A stretch of DNA of 17,276 nt from REEB48 sp964355085. GTDB taxonomy: Bacteria > Patescibacteriota > Minisyncoccia > UBA6257 > 02-FULL-45-10c. Below, piece after piece: positions 7,277-13,729 of the stretch; the stretch's first letter is position 1; the number at the start of each line of letters is the position of its first letter. The notes beneath the pieces were generated by a model that searched no databases, was not told the DNA's origin, and was given only the letters and a program-made list of their open reading frames with translations. The stretch is taken from assembly GCA_964355085.1 (NCBI GenBank), contig CAYHBW010000019.1, positions 1 to 17,276 of the forward strand. The letters are read 5' to 3'. A program made the translations under genes and the position numbers.

Positions 7277-7299
7277 GCGTTTGGGCGAATTTTTCTAAT

Positions 7300-7875
7300 A
7301 TGGAATCACTTTTATCGCATTACCTGTCCGTCTGGGAACCGCTCGGGTATATAATCCTATTCGTAGGCATGATGTTCGAGGGCGACACAGTCCTCTATGC
7401 CGCGGCTTTTCTCGTGCATCAGGGCGTCCTTTCCTTCATCCCGATGATCTTGAGCGCGCTCTGGGGGATGATCCTCGGCGACAATCTTTGGTATTCACTC
7501 GGAGTCAAGCTCCGGAAATCCGGAACTCTGCCGAGAATCGCGAAATGGGTGGAAATCGCCAAGCCGTTTGACGATCACCTCCGCGAAAAACCTCTGCGGA
7601 CGATTTTCCTCGCCAAATTCACCTACGGGTTCAACCGCGCCATAATCGCCCGCGCCGGAATGCTTAATCTCAAATGGCAGAAACTTGAAGAAAGCGACAT
7701 CCTCGCGACACTCCTATGGATGTCGATTGTCGGCGGAATCGGATATTTCTCCAGCGCCTCGCTTTCCTATCTGAAAGATTATCTGAAATACGGCGAAGTG
7801 GCGCTATTCATCGGCGTTGTCTTTTTCATAATCCTGGAAAGGATCATATCTGCGCAATCGAAGAAGAGGTTATAA
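7300..7875 (+). CDS. DedA/VTT-domain family membrane protein
   Basis: 191 residues with four to five hydrophobic segments. The layout fits the DedA (SNARE-associated, VTT) family: an acidic FEGD at about residues 27-30 in the first re-entrant region, the glycine-rich WGMILGDNLWYSLG, and FLAKFTYGFNRAIIARAGM in the place of the family's F-x-R-x-x-PG-x-R segment. DedA proteins act in membrane phospholipid and lipid-carrier translocation and in envelope homeostasis. It is the only plus-strand gene in this part and ends at a bidirectional terminator shared with the next, convergent gene. No Shine-Dalgarno precedes the ATG. The family call rests on pattern, and the exact substrate is unknown. Confidence 0.8.
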   Translation: MESLLSHYLSVWEPLGYIILFVGMMFEGDTVLYAAAFLVHQGVLSFIPMILSALWGMILGDNLWYSLGVKLRKSGTLPRIAKWVEIAKPFDDHLREKPLRTIFLAKFTYGFNRAIIARAGMLNLKWQKLEESDILATLLWMSIVGGIGYFSSASLSYLKDYLKYGEVALFIGVVFFIILERIISAQSKKRL

Positions 7876-7892
7876 TCCGATAATTTAAAATG

Positions 7893-7920
7893 AAAAACCC
7901 GCCTAGTTGGCGGGGCTCTT
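7893..7920. terminator. Bidirectional terminator between dedA and next gene
   Basis: CCCGCC (7898-7903) and GGCGGG (7909-7914) around a 5-base loop, with a T-rich run after the stem on both strands. The minus-strand gene's stop codon lies inside the hairpin. Confidence 0.8.
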
Positions 7921-8256
7921 TTTCTTCCGACTCAACCCGGTGGCTGTCAAAAGATCGTGACGAATTTTCCTTAATTCTTGGCTCTCCAGATTTTTCATAG
8001 AGAAATCAGATGCTTTACTGATTTTTTCTGCCAGCTTATGATCCATGCCGATATCATCTGCGGCCAGGTCATAATCTTCCAATCCCCACGGAACCGCCAA
8101 TTCGCGCTTCCGCTTGGCAACGCTCATAGAGATCGCAGTAAGTGGAGAATGGCAGGCAAGTCTTATCCCGTGACACGCGTCAGGCCATCGGTCTATTTCC
8201 CAATTTCGTGAAGTTTTGCGGAGCTCCGTAAGAAAATTCTGGTAAGTCATCATCAT
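7903..8256 (-). CDS. Hypothetical protein
   Basis: About 115-117 residues, not recognised. It is helical and charged, with one WEIDRWPDACHGIRLACHSP stretch holding two Cys and two His, and a Lys-rich end. Three consecutive ATG codons (8256, 8253, 8250) follow an AAGTGAG ribosome-binding-like sequence. A TTG further upstream at 8283 overlaps the -10 of the promoter TTGACT-17-TAAATT (8310-8282) and so cannot be the start. The last codons and the TAG lie within the terminator hairpin. The gene seems to be transcribed alone, as do the next three. Confidence 0.65.
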   Translation of the reverse strand: MMMTYQNFLTELRKTSRNWEIDRWPDACHGIRLACHSPLTAISMSVAKRKRELAVPWGLEDYDLAADDIGMDHKLAEKISKASDFSMKNLESQELRKIRHDLLTATGLSRKKKSPAN

Positions 8257-8281
8257 CTCACTTGAAGACGTTCTGTTTTCC

Positions 8282-8310
8282 AATTTAACGGATAATTAAA
8301 ATGAAGTCAA
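8282..8310 (-). promoter_or_regulatory. Promoter of the gene at 7903-8256
   Basis: Minus-strand -35 TTGACT (8310-8305), 17-base spacer, -10 TAAATT (8287-8282). Confidence 0.6.
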
Positions 8311-8311
8311 T

Positions 8312-8337
8312 AAAAAAACCGGACAATGCCGGTTTTT
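8312..8337. terminator. Intrinsic terminator, A/T-flanked on both sides
   Basis: AAAACCGG and CCGGTTTT around the loop ACAATG; usable in either direction. It ends the minus-strand gene whose TAA (8338-8336) is inside the T-run side. Confidence 0.75.
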
Positions 8338-8941
8338 ATTTCCCATCAGGAATATCAATCTCTTCCTCGCGAAGCGACAGCTTAAGCAATCTGAATCCAG
8401 TCAGATTAATTTCTTTTTCCGTTAAATATTCAGTAGCCCGCTTTTTCATCAAGTAAATCAATTCTGCAGAAGGACTTTCATGAAAAAATATCGCCACGCT
8501 GCGATATGCAGGATGTTTTTCAAATTTCTTCTTACTCATTTCTTCCCACTTTTTCTTATGCTTTTGATTATGAGCTTCTGCGGCATAGGATCGTTCTAGG
8601 GAAGTTTTCAAACAATCCGAAACATAGTGCTCCTGCGCTGCCTTATGCGCATTAGGATCGTTTTCGCGGAACTCACCGCCCACTCCGTTATTGAACCAGC
8701 CGGGAGTTGGCCAAATTGTTACAGGGCGGCGAGTTCCATTATCATCTGGAACTTGGGCAACTATATCTTCAAATGGATTTTCTCCAGGAAAAGCGAACTT
8801 GAATCGCGCCGCCTCTATGTCTCCGACCTCGCAATCTCCGATAATGCCGGTAATATATGCGCAAAACTCTCTTTCAAAATTTCCGGCATAACTTTCCGTA
8901 TCAATCACAAATGCAAAAGCAGCAGGAACATCTCTGACCAT
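8336..8941 (-). CDS. Hypothetical protein
   Basis: 201 residues, no family recognised. Visible blocks: an N-terminal VPAAFAFVIDTESYAGNFE, a central RRPVTIWPTPGWFNNGVGGE, a Lys-rich helix (HNQKHKKKWEEMSKKKFEKH), then HPAYRSVAIFFHESPSAELI and a C-terminal LLKLSLREEEIDIP. There is no signal peptide and no membrane segment, so it is probably cytosolic. A weak AAGGC lies about 5 bases before the ATG. The start is otherwise unambiguous. It is a stand-alone unit that ends in an intrinsic terminator. Confidence 0.68.
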   Translation of the reverse strand: MVRDVPAAFAFVIDTESYAGNFEREFCAYITGIIGDCEVGDIEAARFKFAFPGENPFEDIVAQVPDDNGTRRPVTIWPTPGWFNNGVGGEFRENDPNAHKAAQEHYVSDCLKTSLERSYAAEAHNQKHKKKWEEMSKKKFEKHPAYRSVAIFFHESPSAELIYLMKKRATEYLTEKEINLTGFRLLKLSLREEEIDIPDGK

Positions 8942-9020
8942 TTTTGCCTTATATTTTTTAAGAAGTTCTAAATTAAATATATGGCAATCATTTAAAAAAG
9001 TACAGTAATTTTATTAAAAT

Positions 9021-9040
9021 AAAACCCGCATTTAAGCGGG
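9021..9040 (-). terminator. Terminator downstream of the 9105-9917 gene
   Basis: CCCGC (9025-9029) and GCGGG (9036-9040) with a 6-base loop, followed on the minus strand by TTTTATTTTA. Confidence 0.7.
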
Positions 9041-9124
9041 ATTGTTGCCTGGATTTTCCGGATTATTTTCAACAGGCGGAGATTGCGGAGGCATTTCAGA
9101 TTTTTTATTCTGATCCTCCCTCAT
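9032..9124 (-). CDS. Possible 30-residue Pro/Asn-rich ORF or frameshifted tail
   Basis: An ATG (9124) overlaps the end of the upstream gene in another frame and reads REDQNKKSEMPPQSPPVENN followed by PENPGNNPA to a TAA placed inside the terminator loop. There is no ribosome binding site. It may be a translationally coupled small ORF, or the original C-terminal tail of the upstream protein separated by a frameshift near the A-run at 9101-9107. Its composition is protein-like, but the evidence is thin. Confidence 0.3.
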   Translation of the reverse strand: MREDQNKKSEMPPQSPPVENNPENPGNNPA

Positions 9125-9917
9125 CTTTAAAGACAAACGCCCCGGTCAAGTGCAGGGAATTCATTCTGCCCTCATGGAAATTGTAAAGAGATTTGATTTC
9201 CATGAGATTAAAAATCTTTTCTTCTCTTGAAGATTTTTTAGCATCAAGATCTGCCAATTCCTTAAGTAAGTTATCCAATTCATGCAGCGTATCCCCTACC
9301 AGCTTTGACGGAGATACTGATCCGGCGGCTTGGCTTTCCAGCTTTTTATTCTCTATCCCGTTAATGGCAATGAGTGCTTTTGCGGCTTCAATCCGTTCTT
9401 TTAACTCCTCTTTCAATCTGTCTGGAAATTTTCTCAATTCTTCTTTATCCAGGCGGCGTTCTAATTTTTCAACATGTTCCATTTCCAATGATTCGAAATC
9501 AACATGCTTTCTTTTTGAAAATTCCGCAACCCTCTCAATTCTCTCCAAATCCAATACATAATCAACTTCATCTCCTATCTTTGCTTCCAATGATTGTTTA
9601 TCTATATATCCAGATTTAGGGTAATATACAAAAACTTTTTTAGCTTTCGGAGATAAGACATAAATAGCGCTGAATCTGAATTCCTGAGGGCCATCTTCAT
9701 TGAGACAATTACGTTCATTTGCGTCCTTGAAAAACTCACTGCTCAAAATTAACTTTTTTAGTTTTGATAAAGACATCTGAAATCCCTTTCTAATCAGAAT
9801 CTCCTGCAAAACGGGTCCGATGGAATGAGAGCTGTTCATGAACAGCCACTTGATCGGAAGATTTCCTTTGGCATCCATGACGCCGATAATGCTCCGGGCG
9901 CACGCAATATCACACAT
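9105..9917 (-). CDS. Hypothetical protein with coiled-coil region
   Basis: 270 residues, family not recognised. The first ~110 residues mix strands and helices (IIGVMDAKGNLPIKWLFMNS, FRFSAIYVLSPKAKKVFVYY). From about 125 to 240 the protein is strongly helical and charged with long Glu/Lys/Leu runs (EKLERRLDKEELRKFPDRLK; LHELDNLLKELADLDAKKS), likely coiled coil. The C-terminus returns to SLYNFHEGRMNSLHLTGAFV. No signal peptide. AGGAG stands about 7 bases before the ATG, and the promoter is TTGATT-18-TACTCT (9980-9951). A second frame overlaps the 3' end. Cytosolic; function unknown. Confidence 0.75.
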   Translation of the reverse strand: MCDIACARSIIGVMDAKGNLPIKWLFMNSSHSIGPVLQEILIRKGFQMSLSKLKKLILSSEFFKDANERNCLNEDGPQEFRFSAIYVLSPKAKKVFVYYPKSGYIDKQSLEAKIGDEVDYVLDLERIERVAEFSKRKHVDFESLEMEHVEKLERRLDKEELRKFPDRLKEELKERIEAAKALIAINGIENKKLESQAAGSVSPSKLVGDTLHELDNLLKELADLDAKKSSREEKIFNLMEIKSLYNFHEGRMNSLHLTGAFVFKDEGGSE

Positions 9918-9950
9918 ATTTCACTCCTGTTTTCAATTAAATCTTCAATC

Positions 9951-9980
9951 AGAGTAGCATTATTAAAAGAATAAAATCAA
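9951..9980 (-). promoter_or_regulatory. Promoter of the 9105-9917 gene
   Basis: Minus-strand -35 TTGATT (9980-9975), 18-base spacer ending in TGC (extended -10), -10 TACTCT (9956-9951). Confidence 0.6.
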
Positions 9981-10014
9981 ATAAATAGATTCATCCTGGT
10001 CCAATGCGAAAATA

Positions 10015-10042
10015 AAAAATCGGCATTAAGTTTGCCGTTTTT
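10015..10042 (-). terminator. Terminator of the 10063-10452 gene
   Basis: Stem CGGCA/TGCCG around a 7-base loop at about 10022-10039, followed on the minus strand by ATTTTTTATTTT. Confidence 0.7.
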
Positions 10043-10062
10043 TTTATTTAAAGCAAAACTTC

Positions 10063-10452
10063 TTAAGGAGTCAAATTCCACTTGCCATCAATAAATTTTG
10101 CTACGGAGTGTCCGCCTATCGGCTGACCATCGCTATCCAAAAAAACAATATTTACTACCGTATCCAAGGCCGAGCCCTGTTTATATTCCCCTTTCCTCAT
10201 ATAGGAATATTCCACATCCCCACTTTCTGTTGGAACTCTGACTTCCCACAGATAAAGACCTCTCTCATCTTCAATCCTTCTCAATTCTTTGAATTCTTTT
10301 TTCTCAAATAATTTCTCAAAAATCATTCGCACATCCTCTTGGGTGGGAACTGAATCAAGTCCACTCTCAAATCCCCCCAATTTCAACGCGGCGGGAACTT
10401 CCTCTTTCTCTATTTTTCGCTCAACATTTTCTCGTTTTGGAAAATTTTCCAT
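10063..10452 (-). CDS. Hypothetical protein
   Basis: 129 residues, not recognised. The N-terminal third is charged and probably disordered or helical (PKRENVERKIEKEEVPAALK). The C-terminal two thirds look like a small alpha/beta domain: RMIFEKLFEKKEFKELRRIE, then strands LYLWEVRVP, VEYSYMRKGEYKQ, TVVNIVFLDSDGQPIGGHSV and FIDGKWNLTP. No Cys, signal peptide or membrane segment. There is no convincing Shine-Dalgarno (TTTTAGGT touches the ATG). It has its own terminator and lies just beyond the tRNA-Lys unit on the same strand. Confidence 0.68.
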   Translation of the reverse strand: MENFPKRENVERKIEKEEVPAALKLGGFESGLDSVPTQEDVRMIFEKLFEKKEFKELRRIEDERGLYLWEVRVPTESGDVEYSYMRKGEYKQGSALDTVVNIVFLDSDGQPIGGHSVAKFIDGKWNLTP

Positions 10453-10488
10453 ACCTAAAACATATCACATAAACTCTAAATTCTCCTA

Positions 10489-10514
10489 ATAAAAAGCCGC
10501 GTCTAACGCGGCTT
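10489..10514 (-). terminator. Terminator of the tRNA-Lys unit
   Basis: AAGCCGCG (10494-10501) with CGCGGCTT (10507-10514), 5-base loop, followed on the minus strand by TTTTTATT. Confidence 0.85.
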
Positions 10515-10553
10515 ACTAATTGACTCGATTATAAAAACGAGTTTGACTCTGTG

Positions 10554-10626
10554 TGCGTCCACCAGGATTCGAACCTGGGACCATCTCCTTAAGAGGGAGT
10601 TGCTCTACCAGCTGAGCTATGGACGC
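10554..10626 (-). tRNA. tRNA-Lys (CUU anticodon)
   Basis: Cloverleaf read on the minus strand: acceptor GCGTCCA/TGGACGC, D-stem GCTC/GAGC with GG in the loop, anticodon loop CTCTTAA (anticodon CTT), T-arm CCAGG-TTCGAAT-CCTGG, discriminator A. Pair 27-43 is an A-A mismatch. CCA is not encoded and must be added. Likely -10 TATACT at 10644-10639 and a strong terminator downstream. Confidence 0.95.
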
Positions 10627-10638
10627 ATTTTCTTGTTC

Positions 10639-10644
10639 AGTATA
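10639..10644 (-). promoter_or_regulatory. -10 box of the tRNA-Lys promoter
   Basis: Minus-strand TATACT, 12 bases upstream of the mature tRNA 5' end; the -35 (around 10662-10667, CTGGAA) is weak. Confidence 0.4.
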
Positions 10645-10704
10645 ACCAATTTAAAATATTTTTCCAGCCCCAAAACGACAGTATTGTTTTCCTTAAAATT
10701 TTGT

Positions 10705-10739
10705 TATAATATCTACATTCCAATAAAGGGATAACCCTT
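10705..10739 (+). promoter_or_regulatory. recG -10 box and hairpin-sequestered ribosome binding site
   Basis: TATAAT at 10705-10710 with no good -35. The putative Shine-Dalgarno AAGGG (10726-10730) pairs with CCCTT (10735-10739) around the loop ATAA, and the stem ends directly at the recG ATG. Confidence 0.45.
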
Positions 10740-12923
10740 ATGGCGGAAATCCAACTAAAAACCGATTTGAGCGCGATTCCGGGCGTGGGCCCGAAATTCA
10801 TAACCAAGCTCCAGAAACTCGGTATACGTACTGTCAGGGATCTGCTTTGGCATTTTCCGTTCCGCTACGAAGATTATTCCAAAATCGTCCCAATCGGAGA
10901 ACTCGCCGTCGATCAGTCCGTCACCATCCAGGGAATGATCAACCAGATCACCACGCGCCGGACTTGGAAAAAGAATCTTTTCATAACCGAAGCCATCATC
11001 GTGGACGAAACCGGCGGAATCAAGGCCGTCTGGTTCAATCAGCCGTATGTCACAAACATCCTGAAACACGGGCATTATTATAATTTCGCCGGCAAAGTCA
11101 CTAAATCCAACCGGGAAATCTATCTCGCCAGTCCGTCCTATGAACCGATCGACTCCATCCGCAAGGGCGAAGCCAAGCATACCGCCGGACTTATTCCGAT
11201 TTATCCGGAAACCCGCGGGCTGACTTCCAAGGGATTGCGTTTTCTTATCAAGCCGATATTGAAAACTCTGGAACACGTGGAAGAATTTCTTCCGGAAGAA
11301 ATTCTCAAGGAAAACAAACTCCCGAGTCTTCACGTGGCCATAAAAAGAATGCACTTCCCTCTTCAGGCGGCGGACGCCGTCGGCGCAAAGAAAAGATTCG
11401 CATTTGAAAATCTTTTCCTTCTCCAGCTCAACAATCTGGAAGCGAAAATGCGGATCGCCAAAGAACCGGCGCTGAAAATGGAATTTCCGCAGGAAGAATT
11501 GTCGCGCATGATCCAACAGCTCCCTTTCCGCCTGACGGGTTCCCAGAAAACCAGTCTCGAAGAAATCGCCGCCGACCTCGCCGGGAAAAAACCAATGAAC
11601 CGCCTTCTTCAGGGGGATGTCGGATCCGGAAAAACCGTCATCGCCGCCGTGGCCGCGCTTATCTCCGCGAAAAACAATGCGCAGACCGCCTTCATGGCTC
11701 CGACTGAAGTCCTCGCCAGCCAGCATTACCGTACAATCACCAAGACTTTCCCGTGGTTTGACGGCGGAGTGGCTTTGCTGACCGCCAACAAAACCGAGCT
11801 TTCCTTCGGAGACAAAATGGATCAAAAAATAACCAAAGCGAAGCTTCTGAAGGAAATAACCGCCGGCAATGTGAAGATCATAATCGGCACCCATGCGGTT
11901 ATACAGAAAGGAGTATCTTTCTCCAATCTCGGACTTGCCATAGTGGATGAGCAGCACCGATTCGGGGTCTCCCAGCGCGCCGCATTATTGAAGAATAATG
12001 AATCAGGAATAAAGAACGGCGGAAGTGGCGGATCCGAACTTACTGATCCGAAATTCATAATTCCTCATTTTTTGAGCATGAGCGCCACGCCGATTCCTCG
12101 CACGCTCTCGCTGACTGTTTTCGGCGATCTGGATCTTTCCACCATCACCGAACTTCCGCCCGGCAGAAAAGAAATAGTCACGAAAATCGTCGCGCCGGAA
12201 AACCGGAAAAAGGCATATGAATTCATCCGCGAACAGATCCAAAAGGGACGGCAGGCATTTGTCATCTGTCCGCGCATCGAAGCCGGAGAATTGAAAGAGG
12301 GCGAGATTCTCACCGAAGCCAAGAAAAAAGCCCTGGAATTGAAATCCGTAGCGGAAGAATTCGAACGTCTTTCCAAAAAAATCTTTCCCGATCTGAAAGT
12401 CGTGATGCTTCACGGGAAAATGAAGGGTAAGGAAAAAGATCAGATAATGAAAGATTTCCACGACAGGAAATACGACATCCTGGTTTCCACTTCCGTCATC
12501 GAAGTCGGCGTGGATGTTCCGAACGCGGCCATCATGATGATCGAGGGCGCGGACCGCTTCGGCCTTTCCCAGCTCTACCAGTTCCGCGGACGCGTCGGAC
12601 GCGGAGAGCATCAATCATACTGCCTGCTTTTTTCCGGATCAGAATCCGATACCGTCATCAAAAGACTGGAGTCGCTGATCGACGCCAAAAACGGATTCGA
12701 GCTTGCGGAAAAAGATCTCCAGCTCCGCGGACCTGGCCAATTCCTCGGCGACAAACAGACCGGACTTCCGGATGTGGCCATGGATGCGCTCCAGGACATA
12801 CTGCTGGTCAAAACCACGCGCGATGCCGCCAAAAACATACTTTCAAATGATCCGGAGCTCGTCTCCCACCCAGCGCTTCTGGAAAAGTTCAAGGAATTTC
12901 AGACGGCGATACACTTGGAATAA
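10740..12923 (+). CDS. recG: ATP-dependent DNA helicase RecG
   Basis: 727 residues. RecG drives regression of stalled replication forks and branch migration of Holliday junctions. The N-terminal wedge/OB domain (about 60-135) begins after SAIPGVGPKFITKLQKLGIR, the helix-hairpin-helix-like start usual for RecG. Helicase motifs follow: Walker A GDVGSGKT (292-299), APTEVLASQH, DEQHRFGVSQR (403-413), MSATPIPRTL (447-456), ICPRIE, STSVIEVGVDVPNA, and the QFRGRVGRG motif VI/TRG region (614-622), then LQLRGPGQFLG. It is longer than E. coli RecG (693), partly from a low-complexity insert at about 418-441 that ends in GGSGGSELTDPK just before motif III. All catalytic motifs are intact. The gene stands alone with its own terminator. 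A long opposite-strand frame over the same DNA is shadow. Confidence 0.97.
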   Translation: MAEIQLKTDLSAIPGVGPKFITKLQKLGIRTVRDLLWHFPFRYEDYSKIVPIGELAVDQSVTIQGMINQITTRRTWKKNLFITEAIIVDETGGIKAVWFNQPYVTNILKHGHYYNFAGKVTKSNREIYLASPSYEPIDSIRKGEAKHTAGLIPIYPETRGLTSKGLRFLIKPILKTLEHVEEFLPEEILKENKLPSLHVAIKRMHFPLQAADAVGAKKRFAFENLFLLQLNNLEAKMRIAKEPALKMEFPQEELSRMIQQLPFRLTGSQKTSLEEIAADLAGKKPMNRLLQGDVGSGKTVIAAVAALISAKNNAQTAFMAPTEVLASQHYRTITKTFPWFDGGVALLTANKTELSFGDKMDQKITKAKLLKEITAGNVKIIIGTHAVIQKGVSFSNLGLAIVDEQHRFGVSQRAALLKNNESGIKNGGSGGSELTDPKFIIPHFLSMSATPIPRTLSLTVFGDLDLSTITELPPGRKEIVTKIVAPENRKKAYEFIREQIQKGRQAFVICPRIEAGELKEGEILTEAKKKALELKSVAEEFERLSKKIFPDLKVVMLHGKMKGKEKDQIMKDFHDRKYDILVSTSVIEVGVDVPNAAIMMIEGADRFGLSQLYQFRGRVGRGEHQSYCLLFSGSESDTVIKRLESLIDAKNGFELAEKDLQLRGPGQFLGDKQTGLPDVAMDALQDILLVKTTRDAAKNILSNDPELVSHPALLEKFKEFQTAIHLE

Positions 12924-12950
12924 AAATATCCCGAACAGGGATATTTTATA
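12924..12950 (+). terminator. recG terminator
   Basis: AAATATCCC (12924-12932) and GGGATATTT (12938-12946) around GAACA, followed by TATATA. It has nearly the same ATATCCC/GGGATAT stem as the terminator after tRNA-Phe at 13730-13758. Confidence 0.65.
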
Positions 12951-12963
12951 TATCGGGAAATTT

Positions 12964-13338
12964 CTAAAATTCTAACTTGCGACCCTTATATTTTAATGCC
13001 TCTTTTAAAAATTTAGACTCGGATTTCGAGCTATGTTCTATCATATGGCAATTAGCGCACAGTAACATGCATTTTTGCATTTCAGATTTTATGGAATCCC
13101 AGCTTTTATTCGCAACATTACCGATAGTAAAATCTTTTTCCGCAGGATTTTTATGATGAAATTGCAGGGCGGCTTGATTTCCCCTCCACCCGCATTTTAT
13201 GCATTTGCCACCTAAATATCGGATGGCGGCGGCCTTGGCCCTAAATCGCCTTATTTTTGTATTACAGGAACCACACCTAGTTCTTCCCCTTTTTTGATAA
13301 TCCCTGAACTCATTCAGGCATAATTTACAAATATTCAT
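12964..13338 (-). CDS. HNH endonuclease, free-standing, next to intron-bearing tRNA
   Basis: 124 residues. It has an N-terminal zinc ribbon with paired Cys (C4, C7, C22, C25), then GGKCIKCGW (C46, C49) and the HNH core: LQFHHKNPAEKDF (H61, H62) and LLCANCHMIEH (C94, C97, H98, H102). The four Cys of the core hold structural zinc and the histidines with N96 form the metal-dependent DNA-cutting site. This compact type is common in phages and mobile introns. It lies about 100 bp from the tRNA-Phe with a group I intron, on the opposite strand and outside the intron, so it may be the intron's homing enzyme (inference). The -10 TATACT (13352-13347) stops 8 bases before the ATG and there is no Shine-Dalgarno, so the mRNA is probably leaderless. 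A host nuclease with no link to the intron is possible. Confidence 0.85.
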   Translation of the reverse strand: MNICKLCLNEFRDYQKRGRTRCGSCNTKIRRFRAKAAAIRYLGGKCIKCGWRGNQAALQFHHKNPAEKDFTIGNVANKSWDSIKSEMQKCMLLCANCHMIEHSSKSESKFLKEALKYKGRKLEF

Positions 13339-13346
13339 ATTTATTC

Positions 13347-13376
13347 AGTATAGCATACTTTGCTCTACCAAGTTAA
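13347..13376 (-). promoter_or_regulatory. HNH gene promoter, leaderless arrangement
   Basis: Minus-strand -35 TTAACT (13376-13371), 18-base spacer ending in TATGC, -10 TATACT (13352-13347); expected transcription start at or beside the ATG. Confidence 0.55.
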
Positions 13377-13384
13377 TCTGTTAT

Positions 13385-13412
13385 TTGCAATTATTCGAAC
13401 TTTCAGTAATAT
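13385..13412 (+). promoter_or_regulatory. Probable tRNA-Phe promoter
   Basis: TTGCAA (13385-13390), 16-base spacer, TAATAT (13407-13412), 22 bases upstream of the tRNA 5' end. Confidence 0.45.
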
Positions 13413-13434
13413 TAAGTACGGGTGCAAATGTAAC

Positions 13435-13724
13435 GCCGCGGTAGCTCAGTGGTAGAGCGCAGCCCTAAATTCTTTGGGGCTTTCTATTGAAAAATAGATT
13501 GAAAAACTAGGTGAACTCGGGGGAAACTTGAATCAATCAAACAATCCCGAGCCAAGTCCGTCAGCTGACGGAAAGGTGTAGAGACTATCCCTTACGGGAG
13601 TACTAAGATGCGCTATCTAGGCATCTCGGGAAGCGCCTAGCATCCTGATATAAATGGATGATGATATAGTCCAAAATAGCTTCGGAAGAGGCTGGCGTCG
13701 AGTGTTCGATTCACTCCCGCGGCA
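13435..13724 (+). tRNA. tRNA-Phe (GAA) split by a group I intron
   Basis: The exons are 13435-13466 and 13685-13724 and join to a 72-nt tRNA. Acceptor GCCGCGG/CCGCGGC, D-arm GCTC-AGTGGTA-GAGC, anticodon stem CAGCC/GGCTG, loop CTGAAGA (anticodon GAA, G37), variable GCGTC, T-arm GAGTG-TTCGATT-CACTC, discriminator A, no encoded CCA. The loop CUGAAGA and a variable region like the common GUGUC fit tRNA-Phe. The interruption lies between U33 and G34. All stems are perfect in the joined molecule, so this is a functional gene and not a pseudogene; it needs splicing before it can decode Phe codons. Confidence 0.93.
13467..13684 (+). ncRNA. Group I self-splicing intron (IC3-like), 218 nt, no ORF
   Basis: P1 forms between the 5' exon AGCCCU (13461-13466) and the guide GGGGCU (13476-13481), with the diagnostic U-G pair at the splice site. 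UCUUU (13471-13475) can pair with the 3' exon GAAGA (13685-13689) as P10, which fixes both splice sites, and the intron ends in G. P2 is CTATT-GAAA-AATAG (13484-13497). P4 is CTCGGG/CCCGAG (13516-13521, 13546-13551), P6 CCGTC/GACGG, and P7 GACTAT/ATAGTC (13583-13588, 13666-13671), embedded in the conserved GGTGTAGAGACTA and ATAGTCC strings seen in the Azoarcus tRNA-Ile intron. Hairpins between the P7 strands form P8 and neighbours. No endonuclease is encoded inside. Confidence 0.92.
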
Positions 13725-13729
13725 CAGAA

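Noticed and set aside
10755..11957. 400-codon frame antisense to recG
   Set aside because: Shadow of the GC-rich third positions of recG; all RecG motifs are in the plus frame.
13435..13724. tRNA pseudogene or two unrelated tRNA halves
   Set aside because: Both halves pair perfectly in every stem after removal of the 218-nt insert, and P1/P10 define exact splice sites.
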